A stretch of DNA of 64,000 nucleotides, from positions 1,302,001-1,366,000 of the forward strand of contig OZ252242.1 of assembly GCA_965249595.1 (NCBI GenBank), read 5' to 3'. The stretch comes from VXNJ01 sp965249595 (GTDB lineage: Bacteria; Chloroflexota; UBA11872; VXNJ01). The position numbers and the translations under genes were made by a program. The notes under the pieces are model-generated. The model was not told the origin of the DNA. It did no database searches and worked only from the letters and a program-made list of their open reading frames with translations. Positions 1 to 9,026 of this stretch are shown here, piece after piece. Within the stretch, counting starts at the first letter, position 1, and each line of letters starts with the position of its first letter.

Positions 1-331
1 TTTCGTGCAGGGCAAATCGCTGCTTGACATCCTAGATGGCCACAGCGACGGTTACGACCACCGGCAGTATGTCAGGACCGAGTTTTACGGCGCGATCAAT
101 CACGACGACCAGACCCATGCGACGATGTATCGAACCAGACGCTGGAAGCTGATCACTTACCACGGCAAGGACTGCTACGAACTTTATGACCTGTCCACCG
201 ACCCCTGGGAGCACGAGGACCTCTCGCGCGATCCCGCCCATGCCGACACGTTCCAGCGATTGCTGCGCCAGGCCTTTGACGCTCAGGCCTACTCGCGCGC
301 CAATCCGGTGCCCCGAGTTTTTTCGTTTTGA
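1..331 (+). CDS. Sulfatase, C-terminal fragment (cut by left edge)
   Basis: The reading frame is already open at base 2 and encodes the last ~109 residues of a type I sulfatase/arylsulfatase-like hydrolase. The visible signature is the family's tail: QGKSLL, then RTRRWKLI, then ELYDLSTDPWEHEDL, the usual end of the alkaline-phosphatase-like sulfatase fold where 'RT.RWKLI' precedes 'ELYDL..DP.E..NL'. The N-terminal C/S-x-P-x-R formylglycine site and metal ligands lie outside the window, so activity and substrate cannot be judged. Family members hydrolyse sulfate esters of sugars or phenols, often exported. Only a hairpin and no gene follows on this strand. Confidence 0.8.
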   Translation, partial: FVQGKSLLDILDGHSDGYDHRQYVRTEFYGAINHDDQTHATMYRTRRWKLITYHGKDCYELYDLSTDPWEHEDLSRDPAHADTFQRLLRQAFDAQAYSRANPVPRVFSF

Positions 332-725
332 GTGGTGGCCGCCGAAAAGCCCGACCAACTCAGCGGTGCGCTTTGGGCACCTGCTAGGCTGTCCTATTTC
401 CGAGTAGATGTGACAGGCGAGCTCGGTTAAGAAGGGGTCACTTCAAGGCATCCTGCTGTGCAACGACACGCAGCGAAGGATTCCTTAAAGTGACCCCCGA
501 AGACGCACCATGCCGCTTATCGCCTACGGGCGCTGGCGCTCGCCCCACAGGACTGTCCTCCGGCGCAGGCTCCGAGCGGCCAAAACCATGTGGCCGCCCG
601 CAGTCGGATTACGCGCAGGTCTCGAGAAGTGGGGTTGCGCTCCCTGAAGTGATGTCTCAGCGAAATGGTCGTATTCCGGTCTCGGTCAACTCGCTGGTCT
701 TGGGGAGCTCTTTATGAATCGCCTC
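332..725. other. Intergenic stretch, no gene recognised
   Basis: Between the sulfatase stop and the minus-strand membrane protein there is no convincing coding region. Short open frames here show no family resemblance and no good ribosome binding site. The only structure seen is the palindrome at 434-497. No tRNA-like cloverleaf was found. Confidence 0.5.
434..497. repeat. REP-like imperfect palindrome (long hairpin)
   Basis: The arm GGGGTCACTTCAAGGCATCC (434-453) pairs with GGATTCCTTAAAGTGACCCC (478-497) with only two mismatches in 20 positions. The 24-base loop itself has a weaker inverted repeat (GCTGTG / CACGCAGC). The GGGGTCA...TGACCCC termini resemble the palindromic ends associated with REP-associated tyrosine (Y1) transposases. 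No transposase gene is beside it, so it would be an orphan copy. It could also act as a transcript-end hairpin for the sulfatase gene, although no T-tract follows. Confidence 0.55.
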
Positions 726-1115
726 CTACGAGATCGTGGCCAGGGATACGGTGCAGGACGCCATTCCCAACAGCACCCCGACTGCAAGGCCGGCGAGGAT
801 GCCTTCGTTGATGGCACGGTCTTTCTTCAATAGCCGCAAAACTGCGCTCACTATCATGCCGACCACCAGGTAGATCCCCATCAGTACTGCAACGCCCAGA
901 AAGAAAATGAGTTCTTCGAAATACATGCCGGAGTCGGAGTCCAACGCGACAAGGATCGGGATGATGATGAAAGGCACCGCCGTGAGTCCCGCAGCGATGA
1001 TGAACGCAGGCCGTTTGACCAGCTTTTTATCCGCGCCAAATTGCCGGCAAACACTGGCGTCCTGCGGGTTCTCTCGCTGGCATTTCTTGCAGGTCCAGGT
1101 TTGCTGAATACTCAC
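726..1115 (-). CDS. Small membrane protein with degenerate N-terminal zinc ribbon
   Basis: The GTG at 1115 was chosen because a GGGGAAG-like ribosome binding site lies just upstream and the zinc ribbon begins immediately after it; the frame stays open further upstream without recognisable sequence. The 129-residue product starts with TWTCKKCQRENPQDASVC, a zinc-ribbon module typical of small bacterial membrane proteins, with cysteines at 9, 12 and 23. The fourth ligand is missing: position 26 is Phe (codon TTT) in CRQFGA, where CxxCG is expected. Three hydrophobic segments follow (about residues 35-58, 65-95 and 104-129), so it is probably an inner-membrane protein. Function is unknown. It stands alone between two gaps. 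Confidence 0.55.
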   Translation of the reverse strand: MSIQQTWTCKKCQRENPQDASVCRQFGADKKLVKRPAFIIAAGLTAVPFIIIPILVALDSDSGMYFEELIFFLGVAVLMGIYLVVGMIVSAVLRLLKKDRAINEGILAGLAVGVLLGMASCTVSLATIS

Positions 1116-1468
1116 GCTACTTCCCCGGGTCAGCCAGGCTGGAGGTTTCCATTTCGGGCAGTCTTCCGACTCATAGGGCATCCCAAACGAGTTGGAAGCG
1201 CCATAGTCAAGTCCTACGAAACCCGGCAACGCCCGTTCTGGCCGATAGGGATTACGATTGCCGTCGTGAACCTCAGCGGTGGTCCGTCTTCACCTTTTGT
1301 CGAGCCCCCATTGACGGGGTGCGGCCACCCCAAAAACAGGTTGGCGATTATGACCGCACACTGGCTGTGGTGTCTGCGCAAGACCGCGATTATTGTTGGC
1401 AGCAAATGTGCAATCGCGGATCCCAAAAAACCTCACTGCCAGACATAGTTAACGCTGAAGGCACCGCC
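1116..1468. other. Intergenic stretch, nothing recognised
   Basis: No coding region with family resemblance was found. A perfect 8-base inverted repeat, CCGCGATT (1384-1391) and AATCGCGG (1412-1419), encloses a 20-base loop and is followed on the plus strand by a short A-run. It lies beyond the 3' end of the minus-strand racemase gene, but the T-run is on the wrong side of the hairpin for a standard intrinsic terminator of that gene. Confidence 0.4.
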
Positions 1469-2728
1469 TTAGGCCGTTGCGCCGACCAGGTCACCGTTGG
1501 AGGCGAATTGAAACGGCTCCGATCCGTCGATTCGTTCGGCTTTGCCCTCTTCCTCCAACTGCTGGGCAACTGGTTCGGAGGCCCAAAACTCGGATAGCTC
1601 CATGGTGTTGCGGATCCGGGCCATGCGAGGCGTTCCGCGCCCCGCCAATCGCGAGGCGACGGTCACGGCAGTGGCCAACGTCTCTTGATCGGTCGGGAAG
1701 TTCATTGGAATGCGTGCTCCGGTGACCGCCAGTGAAGTCGTGCCGTTGATGTAGGTCTTGTCCGGGTCCATCGCCGATACCAATTTGCCAGAGACGAAAT
1801 CGGCCATCCCGATTCCGGTTGCGTTGCCGCCCGATTCTTCGGTCAGGCGCAGGGTGGTCAGATAGTGATAGTCCGGGACCTTTTCGCCGTAGCTGAGGAG
1901 TCGCCATAGTCCGACCACATTGGTATCCATCCCGGCGCCCGAAATGTTCTTGCCCATTTCATCGACGACGAGCAGTTGCAACTGCTCGATGGGCAGGCGC
2001 GGGAGCAGACGTTTTGCCTCGATAAGAAGGCGGCGGTCGGTCGCATGAAACTGATCAGGGCCGACGACTTCGCAATAGGCAGGCTGGTCAAACGCGTTTT
2101 CGACCAGGGCCACTCCGAGGAGGACTTTCCCGGTGTCCAGGGCAACTTGAGCGCCCTCCGGTATCGTCTCCGCCAGCCCGGTCTCGTGAATCCGCTCGGC
2201 GCCGACTTGCTTGCCGAGGCCCACCGCCGTCATCTTGCAGAGTCCGCTTTCGATTTCACCCTTAAAGTCGGTGTGCGGCTTCACCCGCCCGATGACCACG
2301 ACGTGGTCGGCTCCGTAGGCATTGGCGTCGCCAAAAAACGTCTGTCCGCTGGGGCCGCGGCCAAGCTCCTCAACCTCCATGGTCGCCCGCACCGGTGCTC
2401 CGACGACGTTCTCGGTAATTTCGTATTCGGCCAGGACCGCTTCTTGGCCGGCGGCGGTCGCGCCACCATGGCTGCCCATCGCCGGAACAATAAAGGGGTT
2501 GAGGCCGGCCATTTTCAACTCGGCGACTATCGTGGTTACGACTTCCACGATCGGCGAGACGCCACGGCTGCCAACTCCAACCGCCACGGTCTGGCCCGGT
2601 TCTATCGGGCTCCTTCCGAGTTGGGCTCGCAGGCCCTCGGCAAGCGCCGCCGGGAGGTCATTGATGCGCGCGTCACTTAGCGGTTGGCGCATCCGCGCCA
2701 TCGTTGGCCATTGCATCAAGGGATCCAT
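1469..2728 (-). CDS. LarA-type (DUF2088) nickel-pincer racemase/epimerase family protein
   Basis: This 419-residue protein belongs to the lactate-racemase (LarA, DUF2088) superfamily, whose studied members use a nickel-pincer nucleotide cofactor to racemise or epimerise alpha-hydroxy acids. Recognisable blocks are a glycine-rich early segment (VGVGSRGV), PAMGSHGGAT near residue 85, the histidine/lysine-rich block GRVKPHTDFKGEIESGLCKM, and DEMGKNISGAGMDTN. Length fits the LarA family. The substrate cannot be told: the family extends well beyond lactate. The cofactor-making genes larB, larC and larE are not in this window. Met5, Met10 and Met13 are alternative starts, and none has a clear ribosome site. 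It is the last gene of a same-strand group behind the desaturase. Confidence 0.75.
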   Translation of the reverse strand: MDPLMQWPTMARMRQPLSDARINDLPAALAEGLRAQLGRSPIEPGQTVAVGVGSRGVSPIVEVVTTIVAELKMAGLNPFIVPAMGSHGGATAAGQEAVLAEYEITENVVGAPVRATMEVEELGRGPSGQTFFGDANAYGADHVVVIGRVKPHTDFKGEIESGLCKMTAVGLGKQVGAERIHETGLAETIPEGAQVALDTGKVLLGVALVENAFDQPAYCEVVGPDQFHATDRRLLIEAKRLLPRLPIEQLQLLVVDEMGKNISGAGMDTNVVGLWRLLSYGEKVPDYHYLTTLRLTEESGGNATGIGMADFVSGKLVSAMDPDKTYINGTTSLAVTGARIPMNFPTDQETLATAVTVASRLAGRGTPRMARIRNTMELSEFWASEPVAQQLEEEGKAERIDGSEPFQFASNGDLVGATA

Positions 2729-2793
2729 TTATCGGGAGGGAATGCTTATCCCACAGATTACTGGTTGGACGACTAGCGGGACTGCTTCGGTGC

Positions 2794-3723
2794 CTAACCT
2801 CCGCCTTCCGCAAGGACCCGTTCGGGCGGCTCGCGCAAGTCCCAGATCAAGTGCACCCAACTGAGCACCGAGAGCAAGTAATGGGTGATATCGATTTCGT
2901 ACCAGAAGAACCCGTTCCGTTCGGCGCCCGGGTAACGGTGGTGATTGTTGTGCCAGCCCTCACCCAAAGTTAGTAGCGCCAGGAACAAATTATTTCGGCT
3001 GTCGTCATCGGTCCGATAGCGCTGGCTACCCCACATGTGGGACCCGGAATTGATCATATAGGTGGTGTGCATCAGACCGACGGTGCACCAAACGAATCCG
3101 AAAACGAAGAACTGGGCCATCGTCGCACCAGTTTGCGGGAAGGCCTGTTCAACCCAAAATCCGACCCCCAGCGTGATGAGCGCATAGGCCAAAGCACCCA
3201 GCGGATAAGCCGATTCGAGCCAGCGCAATTCGGCGAACTGGGAGAGGTCTTTGACCCGTTCCCAACGCGTGTCATTGCGGTCAGCTTCGGTCAACCAGCC
3301 GATGTGCGCCCACCAGAATCCGCCCTTGCGTGGCGAATGGACATCGGCCTCATCGTCAGAGTGCGAGTGGTGGTGTCGGTGGTGACTGGACCACCAGAGG
3401 GGACCCTTTTGCATCGACAGCGTCCCCAGGACGCCCATTACAAACTGGAACGGCCGGCTGGTCTTAAACGAGCGATGCGAGAAATAGCGATGGTAGAAGC
3501 CGGTGACAAAAAAGACGCGCGCCCAGAACGTGACCAGCGTGAATACGACGACCGGCCAGCTAATGCCGGTAAATACCGCGGCTAAGGCACTAACGTGCAG
3601 CAGAAAAAATGGGAAATTGCGCTTCCAGTAGCCTTTTGGCTTCGGCCGCGGTTTCCAAAAGAACTTGCGTTTTCGGTATTCGGCTGAGCCAGCCGCCGGT
3701 GCAGCAAGCGTTTCTCGCGCCAT
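2794..3723 (-). CDS. Acyl-CoA (fatty acid) desaturase, delta-9 type
   Basis: Membrane di-iron desaturase that puts a cis double bond into saturated acyl chains. The three histidine boxes are intact: HRYFSH (H78-H83), HHRHH (114-118) and HNNHH (258-262), with the NSGSHMWG block between the last two and hydrophobic segments around residues 37-75 and 175-220. The ATG at 3723 (309 residues) was chosen because an AGGAATAG site precedes it; the frame stays open upstream but would run into the CFA synthase gene. Length is normal for stearoyl-CoA-type bacterial desaturases. It sits directly downstream of cyclopropane-fatty-acid synthase, which acts on the double bonds this enzyme makes, so the two probably form a lipid-modification pair. 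Confidence 0.9.
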   Translation of the reverse strand: MARETLAAPAAGSAEYRKRKFFWKPRPKPKGYWKRNFPFFLLHVSALAAVFTGISWPVVVFTLVTFWARVFFVTGFYHRYFSHRSFKTSRPFQFVMGVLGTLSMQKGPLWWSSHHRHHHSHSDDEADVHSPRKGGFWWAHIGWLTEADRNDTRWERVKDLSQFAELRWLESAYPLGALAYALITLGVGFWVEQAFPQTGATMAQFFVFGFVWCTVGLMHTTYMINSGSHMWGSQRYRTDDDSRNNLFLALLTLGEGWHNNHHRYPGAERNGFFWYEIDITHYLLSVLSWVHLIWDLREPPERVLAEGGG

Positions 3724-3829
3724 GCTATTCCTGAATCGACCGCCCGCGGCAATTAGCTTCCAATTGAGCATTCCGCGTGCGTGGTGGCGTTGGCCAATTT
3801 TAGGCCCGCCAATCGCCGGTTGACGAATA

Positions 3830-5005
3830 TCAGCGTTGGCGCCGTTTGAAGAGAAGCTGGACGTCGCGAATAGAGCGCGCGTCAAACGCCCCCGCGCACG
3901 AACCCAGGTAAAAGTCCCACATGCGGATGAATCGGTCGTCGAAGCCGATTGCCCGGACGCTGGCAATCTCTCTGAAGAATCGCTCTCGCCATTCGATCAG
4001 GGTCCGAACGTAATGCGGCCCGATCTCGTGCTCGTGGCTGATCTCCAGCGCTTCGCCGGTTCGCCTGAGCGAATCAGAGATCTCAGCCACCGCCGGCAGG
4101 ATGCCGCCGGGAAATATGTACTTTGAAATCCAGCCCGAGGCCCGCAGGGCGTTGTCGCGCCCCGAATCAGGGATCGCGATCGTCTGCATCAGCATCTGGC
4201 CGCCCGGGCGCAAAACTCGGGCGCAGGCGGCGAAGAAATCATCCCAGTACTCTTTGCCCACCGCTTCGAACATTTCGATCGACACGATCTTGTCGAATTG
4301 GCCGGCTACGTCGCGGTAATCGCAGTATTCAATCGTCACCAGATCCGCCATGCCGGCGGCCGTGACCCGTTTGCGAGCCAATTCAAGTTGCTCGCGCGAG
4401 ATCGTGATTCCGGTCACGCGGCAGCCCGATTGGCGGGCCGCATGAATCGCAAATCCGCCCCATCCGCAACCGATTTCGAGCACGTGGTCGTCGGGCCCCA
4501 AAGACAACCGCTGACAGATCGTTTCGAATTTGCGCTGTTGGCCGGCGGCCAGATCGTCGCCGGGTTCAAAAATGGCGCAGGAGTAAGCCATCGTTTCGGG
4601 ATCTAAGAAGAGGGCGAAGAAGTCGTTGCCAAGGTCGTAATGGGCGTGGATATTTTTTTCCGAACCGGAGCGGGTGTTGCTACGGCGCCGATGGCGCGCC
4701 AGATCGAGCAGCCGTCGTCCCAAGGCCATTGGCCCGTCAAGTCGGATCGCGGCAGTGTTGGCCAATGCCGCACCGATCAGGCCGGGTAGATCTTCGCAGG
4801 TCCAATCGCCATCCATATAAGACTCGCCGGCCCCGGTGGTGCCACCGGTAGCAATGCGCAGGAAAGCTCGCTCGTTGTTGACTTGAATGCGATGCACTGT
4901 TTTGCCGGCCGGCCCGAATTCCAGGCGGCGGCCATCGGTTAGCCCAACACTGAGTCGAGAACCGCGCCAGCGCCGAAGCGCCTGTGTCAGCAGGATCCTT
5001 GCCAT
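3830..5005 (-). CDS. cfa: Cyclopropane-fatty-acyl-phospholipid synthase
   Basis: SAM-dependent methyltransferase that adds a methylene bridge across cis double bonds of membrane phospholipid acyl chains. The N-terminal lipid-handling part (~1-115) is followed by HAHYDLGNDFF (about 120-130), MAYSCA with the conserved Cys143, and SAM motif I VLEIGCGWGG (175-184). The ATG at 5005 gives 391 residues and sits 4 bases after the stop of the upstream carboxypeptidase gene. A TTG start at 5038 would overlap that gene and is less likely. C-terminal blocks SIEMFEAVG and KYIFPGG are conserved in the family. Expected to act at the cytoplasmic membrane face on the product of the neighbouring desaturase. 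Confidence 0.93.
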   Translation of the reverse strand: MARILLTQALRRWRGSRLSVGLTDGRRLEFGPAGKTVHRIQVNNERAFLRIATGGTTGAGESYMDGDWTCEDLPGLIGAALANTAAIRLDGPMALGRRLLDLARHRRRSNTRSGSEKNIHAHYDLGNDFFALFLDPETMAYSCAIFEPGDDLAAGQQRKFETICQRLSLGPDDHVLEIGCGWGGFAIHAARQSGCRVTGITISREQLELARKRVTAAGMADLVTIEYCDYRDVAGQFDKIVSIEMFEAVGKEYWDDFFAACARVLRPGGQMLMQTIAIPDSGRDNALRASGWISKYIFPGGILPAVAEISDSLRRTGEALEISHEHEIGPHYVRTLIEWRERFFREIASVRAIGFDDRFIRMWDFYLGSCAGAFDARSIRDVQLLFKRRQR

Positions 5006-5009
5006 TCGG

Positions 5010-6545
5010 TCAAGCAATTGAATGGGCCTTGGGCACAACCGGAGATGGATAGATTGCCAAAAACTTCGATTCCAGGTAATTGAGAAACGGCTCGGCCGTT
5101 AGTTGTTGGCCAAGTTCGGCATCCACCAGTTCGAATGCGTTCCACTTGGATCCATGGTTGTGGACGTGGGTCCTCATCCAGTCGAGAAGACCGGCGAAAT
5201 TACCGCTTTCAACTTCACGGGCAATAGACGGACGTTGCGTCAACGCTGCTCCATAGAGCTGGGCGGCGAGCAGATTGCCCAGCGTATAGGTGGGGAAGTA
5301 TCCCATGGCCGCCTGTGACCAGTGAACATCCTGCAGGCAGCCGAGGGCATCGTCGGGCGGCTTGACGCCGAGCAACTCCTGCGAAAGTTCGGCCCAGCGA
5401 TCAGGCACGTCGGTGGCAGCCAGTTGGCCGCCGATTAGCTCCTGTTCGATCTGGTAGCGCAGGATTACGTGCAAGTTGTAGTGGACCTCGTCAGACTCGA
5501 CCCGAATGTAGCCGGCCTGCACCTGGTTGGAATCGCGATAAAGCTGGTCGGCGTCAACACGGGCAAATTGGTCGGGGAAGAACTCGCGCAAGGATCCCAG
5601 CAATCGATCGGAGTAGTTCCGTGATCGACCGACCATGTTTTCCCAAAGCCGAGACTGCGATTCGCAGATGACCAACGATTCGCAATCGGCCAGTACGGTT
5701 CGGGCGAGTTTTACGGGTACGCCCTGCGAGTGCATTGCGTGGCCGGCCTCATGGATGGATGCGAACAGCGCCATCGCCAGGTTGTCATCCTCGGTGCGCA
5801 GGGTGATACGGACGTCGCCGGCGCCCATCGAAGCGGCGAATGGATGGATGGTCAAATCCTGGCGACCGCGGTCGAAATCGTAACCGAGTTCGCCGACTAC
5901 CTGGCGCGCGAGGGCTTGCTGGGTTGCGGGATCAAAATATCCCTGCAGGCAGTTCGTGACGGCGCCCGACGTGTCACCGATGCGCCTGAGTAACGCCGGG
6001 ATGCGGGTACGCAGTGGTGCAAACAGAGCATCTACCGAATCAGTGTTCAATCCGGGTTCATAAATTCTTAGCAGCGCATCGTAGGGGTTGCTTTGATAGC
6101 CGAGATACTCAGCCTTGCGCCGCTGCAAATCCACCAGCATTGCTAGGTGGGGTGCAAACATCGCAAAGTCTGCTCGGGCTCGGGCCGTGGCCCAAACTCC
6201 AAAGGCCGCCGATGCCGCCCGCGCCAAATCCTCAACAAATTCCCCGGGGAGTTTTTCGGCGTCGGACAGGCGACGTCTGGCGACGCGGCAACGACTTCGG
6301 GCGATCGAGGCCTGATCCGCCGGGGCGGACTTCTCGGCTTCGGCCAGCGCGATGCGGTAACCGTCATCGGTGAATCGCTCATGCAGGAGTGTCTCAAGCG
6401 TGGCAATCTGGTGGGAGCGGGCGGCCAAGCCTCCGGGAGGCATTTGGGTGCGTTGATCCCAATAGAGCAGCGAGAGGATGTAGCTAAGGTCCGCCAGTTC
6501 GCCCGATCGGGATTCAAACTGGTCACACGCGGGTTTTTTTTGCAT
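5010..6545 (-). CDS. M32 family metallocarboxypeptidase (Taq carboxypeptidase type)
   Basis: Cytoplasmic zinc carboxypeptidase that trims C-terminal residues from peptides. The zinc motif is HEAGH at residues 265-269, followed by ESQSRLWEN, which supplies the third ligand region; the family usually has His before this block, here Cys. IRVESDEVHYNLH and LQDVHWS...GYFPTYTLGN are the M32 C-terminal signatures. The start at 6545 gives 511 residues, the normal family length (~500). Upstream in-frame codons exist but would overlap the divergent gene at 6708 and carry no family sequence. The stop is 4 bases from the CFA synthase start, so the two are co-transcribed. The functional link to lipid genes is unclear. 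Confidence 0.92.
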   Translation of the reverse strand: MQKKPACDQFESRSGELADLSYILSLLYWDQRTQMPPGGLAARSHQIATLETLLHERFTDDGYRIALAEAEKSAPADQASIARSRCRVARRRLSDAEKLPGEFVEDLARAASAAFGVWATARARADFAMFAPHLAMLVDLQRRKAEYLGYQSNPYDALLRIYEPGLNTDSVDALFAPLRTRIPALLRRIGDTSGAVTNCLQGYFDPATQQALARQVVGELGYDFDRGRQDLTIHPFAASMGAGDVRITLRTEDDNLAMALFASIHEAGHAMHSQGVPVKLARTVLADCESLVICESQSRLWENMVGRSRNYSDRLLGSLREFFPDQFARVDADQLYRDSNQVQAGYIRVESDEVHYNLHVILRYQIEQELIGGQLAATDVPDRWAELSQELLGVKPPDDALGCLQDVHWSQAAMGYFPTYTLGNLLAAQLYGAALTQRPSIAREVESGNFAGLLDWMRTHVHNHGSKWNAFELVDAELGQQLTAEPFLNYLESKFLAIYPSPVVPKAHSIA

Positions 6546-6707
6546 CAGCTTCGGGCTCGAAATCAAATCGGAATAGCGTTGACCACCGCGACGGCCCATT
6601 GGCCAAGGCATCGGGTGAATTCTCATGTGCCAGCGCACGGATTTACGATTATCCAACTGGCCCTTGGCTCGTGCCTTTGATCCTTCGATACCCGAATTGA
6701 AGCAGCT

Positions 6708-7631
6708 ATGAAGATCGGATTTCGCTATCCACGACGGTGGCATCCCTACCGGTACAGGGCCGGCTCGAGGATGCCAATGCCAATCCTGGAAGCGGTTTTT
6801 GCCTGGGCCCGGGCGGCCGGGTTTGATGGCTGTGAGCTGTCGACCGCCCATCAGGATTTCGCGACTTTCAGCGATGATGAGCTAGATGAAGTGGCCAGCG
6901 CCCTAGCCGATGCTGGCCTGGAGGCTGCCGCCTACAACCCCGGCGGGTTTCGATTGACGGGAAAACGGGCATCGCCGGCCCACCTGCGCAGCGTGATGAT
7001 CGCGGCTCGACTTGGTGCGTCAACGATCAATTTGACCCTGCCCGGCGAACGGTCATTTGACAACGCCGCAGGCATTCCGTCGGAGTATCTGGTGGGTTCG
7101 GGGCGACCGCTGGGCAGCGGTCAGGAGCGACCTGAACGCGATTGGATCGCCTTGGCCGCGGTACTGGGTGAATTGGCTGATACTGCCGCCCGGGTCGGGA
7201 TCACGATATCTCTCGAAATCCATCAAAACTCGTTCATCGAAGATTCGGCGGCGGCATTGAAAATGCTGGCGCTGGTCGATCGGGAAAACGTAGGCCTCAA
7301 TCCCGATCTCGGCAACATCCTCTGGGCCGCGGCCATTCCGACCGAGTCGTCCGAAGACGCGATCGCCAAACTTGCACAACATGCGGTGTACGTGCATTGC
7401 AAAAACATGCGGCGGGTGTTCATGCCGGGCATTGATCGCGCGGCCTTCGTGCGTACGAGTCTGCTCGAGCGTGGTGATATCGACTGGCGATGGGCATTGG
7501 CTGAACTAGCGGCGAAAGGCTACCAGGGTTACCTAACTTGCGAGGGCGATTACGCCGAAGGTTGGGACTTTCGCAAGGCAATGGAGCGCAACGCCGTTTA
7601 CCTGCGCGAATTGCTAACTTCGCCAGCGTAG
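6708..7631 (+). CDS. Sugar phosphate isomerase/epimerase-like TIM-barrel protein
   Basis: A 307-residue protein of the xylose-isomerase-like / AP-endonuclease-2 TIM-barrel superfamily. Seen are the opening strand MKIGFRYP, FDGCELS after strand 2, ISLEIHQNSF with the mid-barrel metal-binding Glu, VGLNPDLGN, YVHCKNM, and LTCEGDYAEGW at the end. These supply the usual Glu/Asp/His/Glu metal set. Such enzymes isomerise or epimerise keto-sugars, inositols or hydroxypyruvate-type acids; the exact substrate cannot be read. It is transcribed alone, divergent from the carboxypeptidase gene. Two relatives occur in this window, one intact (57885-58721) and one decayed (49320-50139). Confidence 0.75.
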   Translation: MKIGFRYPRRWHPYRYRAGSRMPMPILEAVFAWARAAGFDGCELSTAHQDFATFSDDELDEVASALADAGLEAAAYNPGGFRLTGKRASPAHLRSVMIAARLGASTINLTLPGERSFDNAAGIPSEYLVGSGRPLGSGQERPERDWIALAAVLGELADTAARVGITISLEIHQNSFIEDSAAALKMLALVDRENVGLNPDLGNILWAAAIPTESSEDAIAKLAQHAVYVHCKNMRRVFMPGIDRAAFVRTSLLERGDIDWRWALAELAAKGYQGYLTCEGDYAEGWDFRKAMERNAVYLRELLTSPA

Positions 7632-7844
7632 TCGTGGCCACCGATGCATCGGTAGTTGGGTCGTTGCCGCCAAGTTATTTGGCGTGATTGGGACAGGGTA
7701 GCCCGGGTGCGGCCGACCGGTCATGTCTTGGCCCAATTAGAGACCGGCGACTGGACGCGTCCCGGGAAGTGTAAGTAATGCCGTTCCTCTAAGTTAGGGA
7801 TTCGGCAGAAGAGTCCTCGTAGCGGATTACACGATGGCCCTTTG

Positions 7845-9026
7845 TCATCCTGATTGGCTTTGATCAAGTTGGCTTAGTTCCACTCCAAGGGCCGCCAAAC
7901 AATCGAGCGCGACCTTGGTTTCTCCGGCTATCGTCGGGTCATTTGAGTGTCTGAGCATTGCGAGAAGCGCGATTGCTGAATTGACTTCTAAGCTCAAGCC
8001 CGGCAATTCTTCCTCGGTTATCGATCGCAGAAACCGCTCGGCACAAAGTACCTTGTCAAAATCAAGCGAATTCGCAGAGTGGGGTAAGCGCCGTACGGAC
8101 ATTCGTGCTGCTAGCAGATTGAATCGCATTTGTTCCATCTCATGATGGTCAACTTTCGAGTTCGCCAGCGAAGTCTTGTTGAAGAAAAACTGCCTAATGT
8201 TTTTGAAATCAACAATTCGCAGTTTGTCACATACTGTTTTTACTTCTTCTTCTACGAGCAATTCTTCATGCGTCAATCGGCGGGGTGCACCAGACAGGGT
8301 CGAATAAACCAAATCTGGATACTTTCGGATGGAGTCGGAAATGTGGTTCCATTGTCGATCAAATTCCGCCTTGAACTCGCCTCCTTCGAAGCCGCGCCGC
8401 GATTGAAGTTCCCCAAGTTGGTCCTGTACAACTTCGAATACCGCATGGTGAAGTTCTTGATTGACTCTGCGGTCGACCGTAAAAAACCCGTGATCTGTAT
8501 AGTGCTCGTTCTGCAAAATCGCCGCACACGCACTGGCTATCTCGAGCATCGCTCCAATATCGGTCCGAGGCATGATAGATGCACCTTCGAGCAGCAAATA
8601 TCTCCAATTCGTATATCCATCACCCATCTGCTCCAGAAACTCGTTGGCGGTTTCAATTGGGATGTGGTGATGCAACCGCTGGAATGCTCTATAAGCCGAA
8701 TCGATTCGGCTTTGATCGGCGGAAGGCAATAGTTCAAAAATGAAGCTTAGATTGTGGGACTGCGAAAGCGGTTTCGAATGGAGCCTCAGACGATCGCGCA
8801 ACTCGCATCTAACGTCATCCACTGGGATATCGTTGCGGGTTGCCCATAGCAATTTGATTGCCTGTTCGACTAATGAATAACAGCTTGGTATCCAAAACCA
8901 AGCCTGTAGCGCTTCATATTCGGCAATCAAATCACGCTGGATGTCCGGTGATTGGTTCCACCGTTCATTTGTCATCCGGACCGCTTCAATGACCCTTGCG
9001 ACCGGCCATTGGTACTTATCGTTCAC
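7845..9026 (-). CDS. Hypothetical protein, possibly HEPN-like, in accessory islet
   Basis: A 393-residue soluble protein that is not recognised with certainty. Base composition is visibly more AT-rich than its neighbours, which suggests acquisition. The N-terminal ~130 residues look all-helical and contain CYSLVEQAIKLLW followed by SHNLSFIFELL, a pattern seen in HEPN-fold proteins (long helix ending in EQAIK, then 'H.L..L...L'). RAFQRLHHH resembles a loose R-x(n)-H ribonuclease motif. The remainder has no recognisable domain, and a charged segment LLVEEEVKTVCDKLRIVDF lies near residue 265. It is divergent from an AAA+ ATPase gene across a 243-base AT-rich gap. HEPN and AAA+ proteins often pair in defence or toxin systems, but that reading is inference only. 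Confidence 0.55.
   Translation of the reverse strand: MNDKYQWPVARVIEAVRMTNERWNQSPDIQRDLIAEYEALQAWFWIPSCYSLVEQAIKLLWATRNDIPVDDVRCELRDRLRLHSKPLSQSHNLSFIFELLPSADQSRIDSAYRAFQRLHHHIPIETANEFLEQMGDGYTNWRYLLLEGASIMPRTDIGAMLEIASACAAILQNEHYTDHGFFTVDRRVNQELHHAVFEVVQDQLGELQSRRGFEGGEFKAEFDRQWNHISDSIRKYPDLVYSTLSGAPRRLTHEELLVEEEVKTVCDKLRIVDFKNIRQFFFNKTSLANSKVDHHEMEQMRFNLLAARMSVRRLPHSANSLDFDKVLCAERFLRSITEEELPGLSLEVNSAIALLAMLRHSNDPTIAGETKVALDCLAALGVELSQLDQSQSG

Noticed and set aside
490..717. Short plus-strand open frame after the palindrome
   Set aside because: No family resemblance, no ribosome site, and low-complexity Pro/Arg/Gly sequence typical of chance frames in GC-rich DNA.
1384..1419. 8-base inverted repeat considered as terminator of the racemase gene
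   Set aside because: In the gene's direction the T-run precedes the hairpin instead of following it.
3724..3966. Upstream extension of the desaturase gene
   Set aside because: It would overlap the CFA synthase gene, has no family sequence, and a good ribosome site sits before the ATG at 3723.
6546..6851. Upstream extension of the M32 carboxypeptidase
   Set aside because: It would overlap the divergent isomerase-like gene at 6708, and family sequence begins only at the ATG at 6545.
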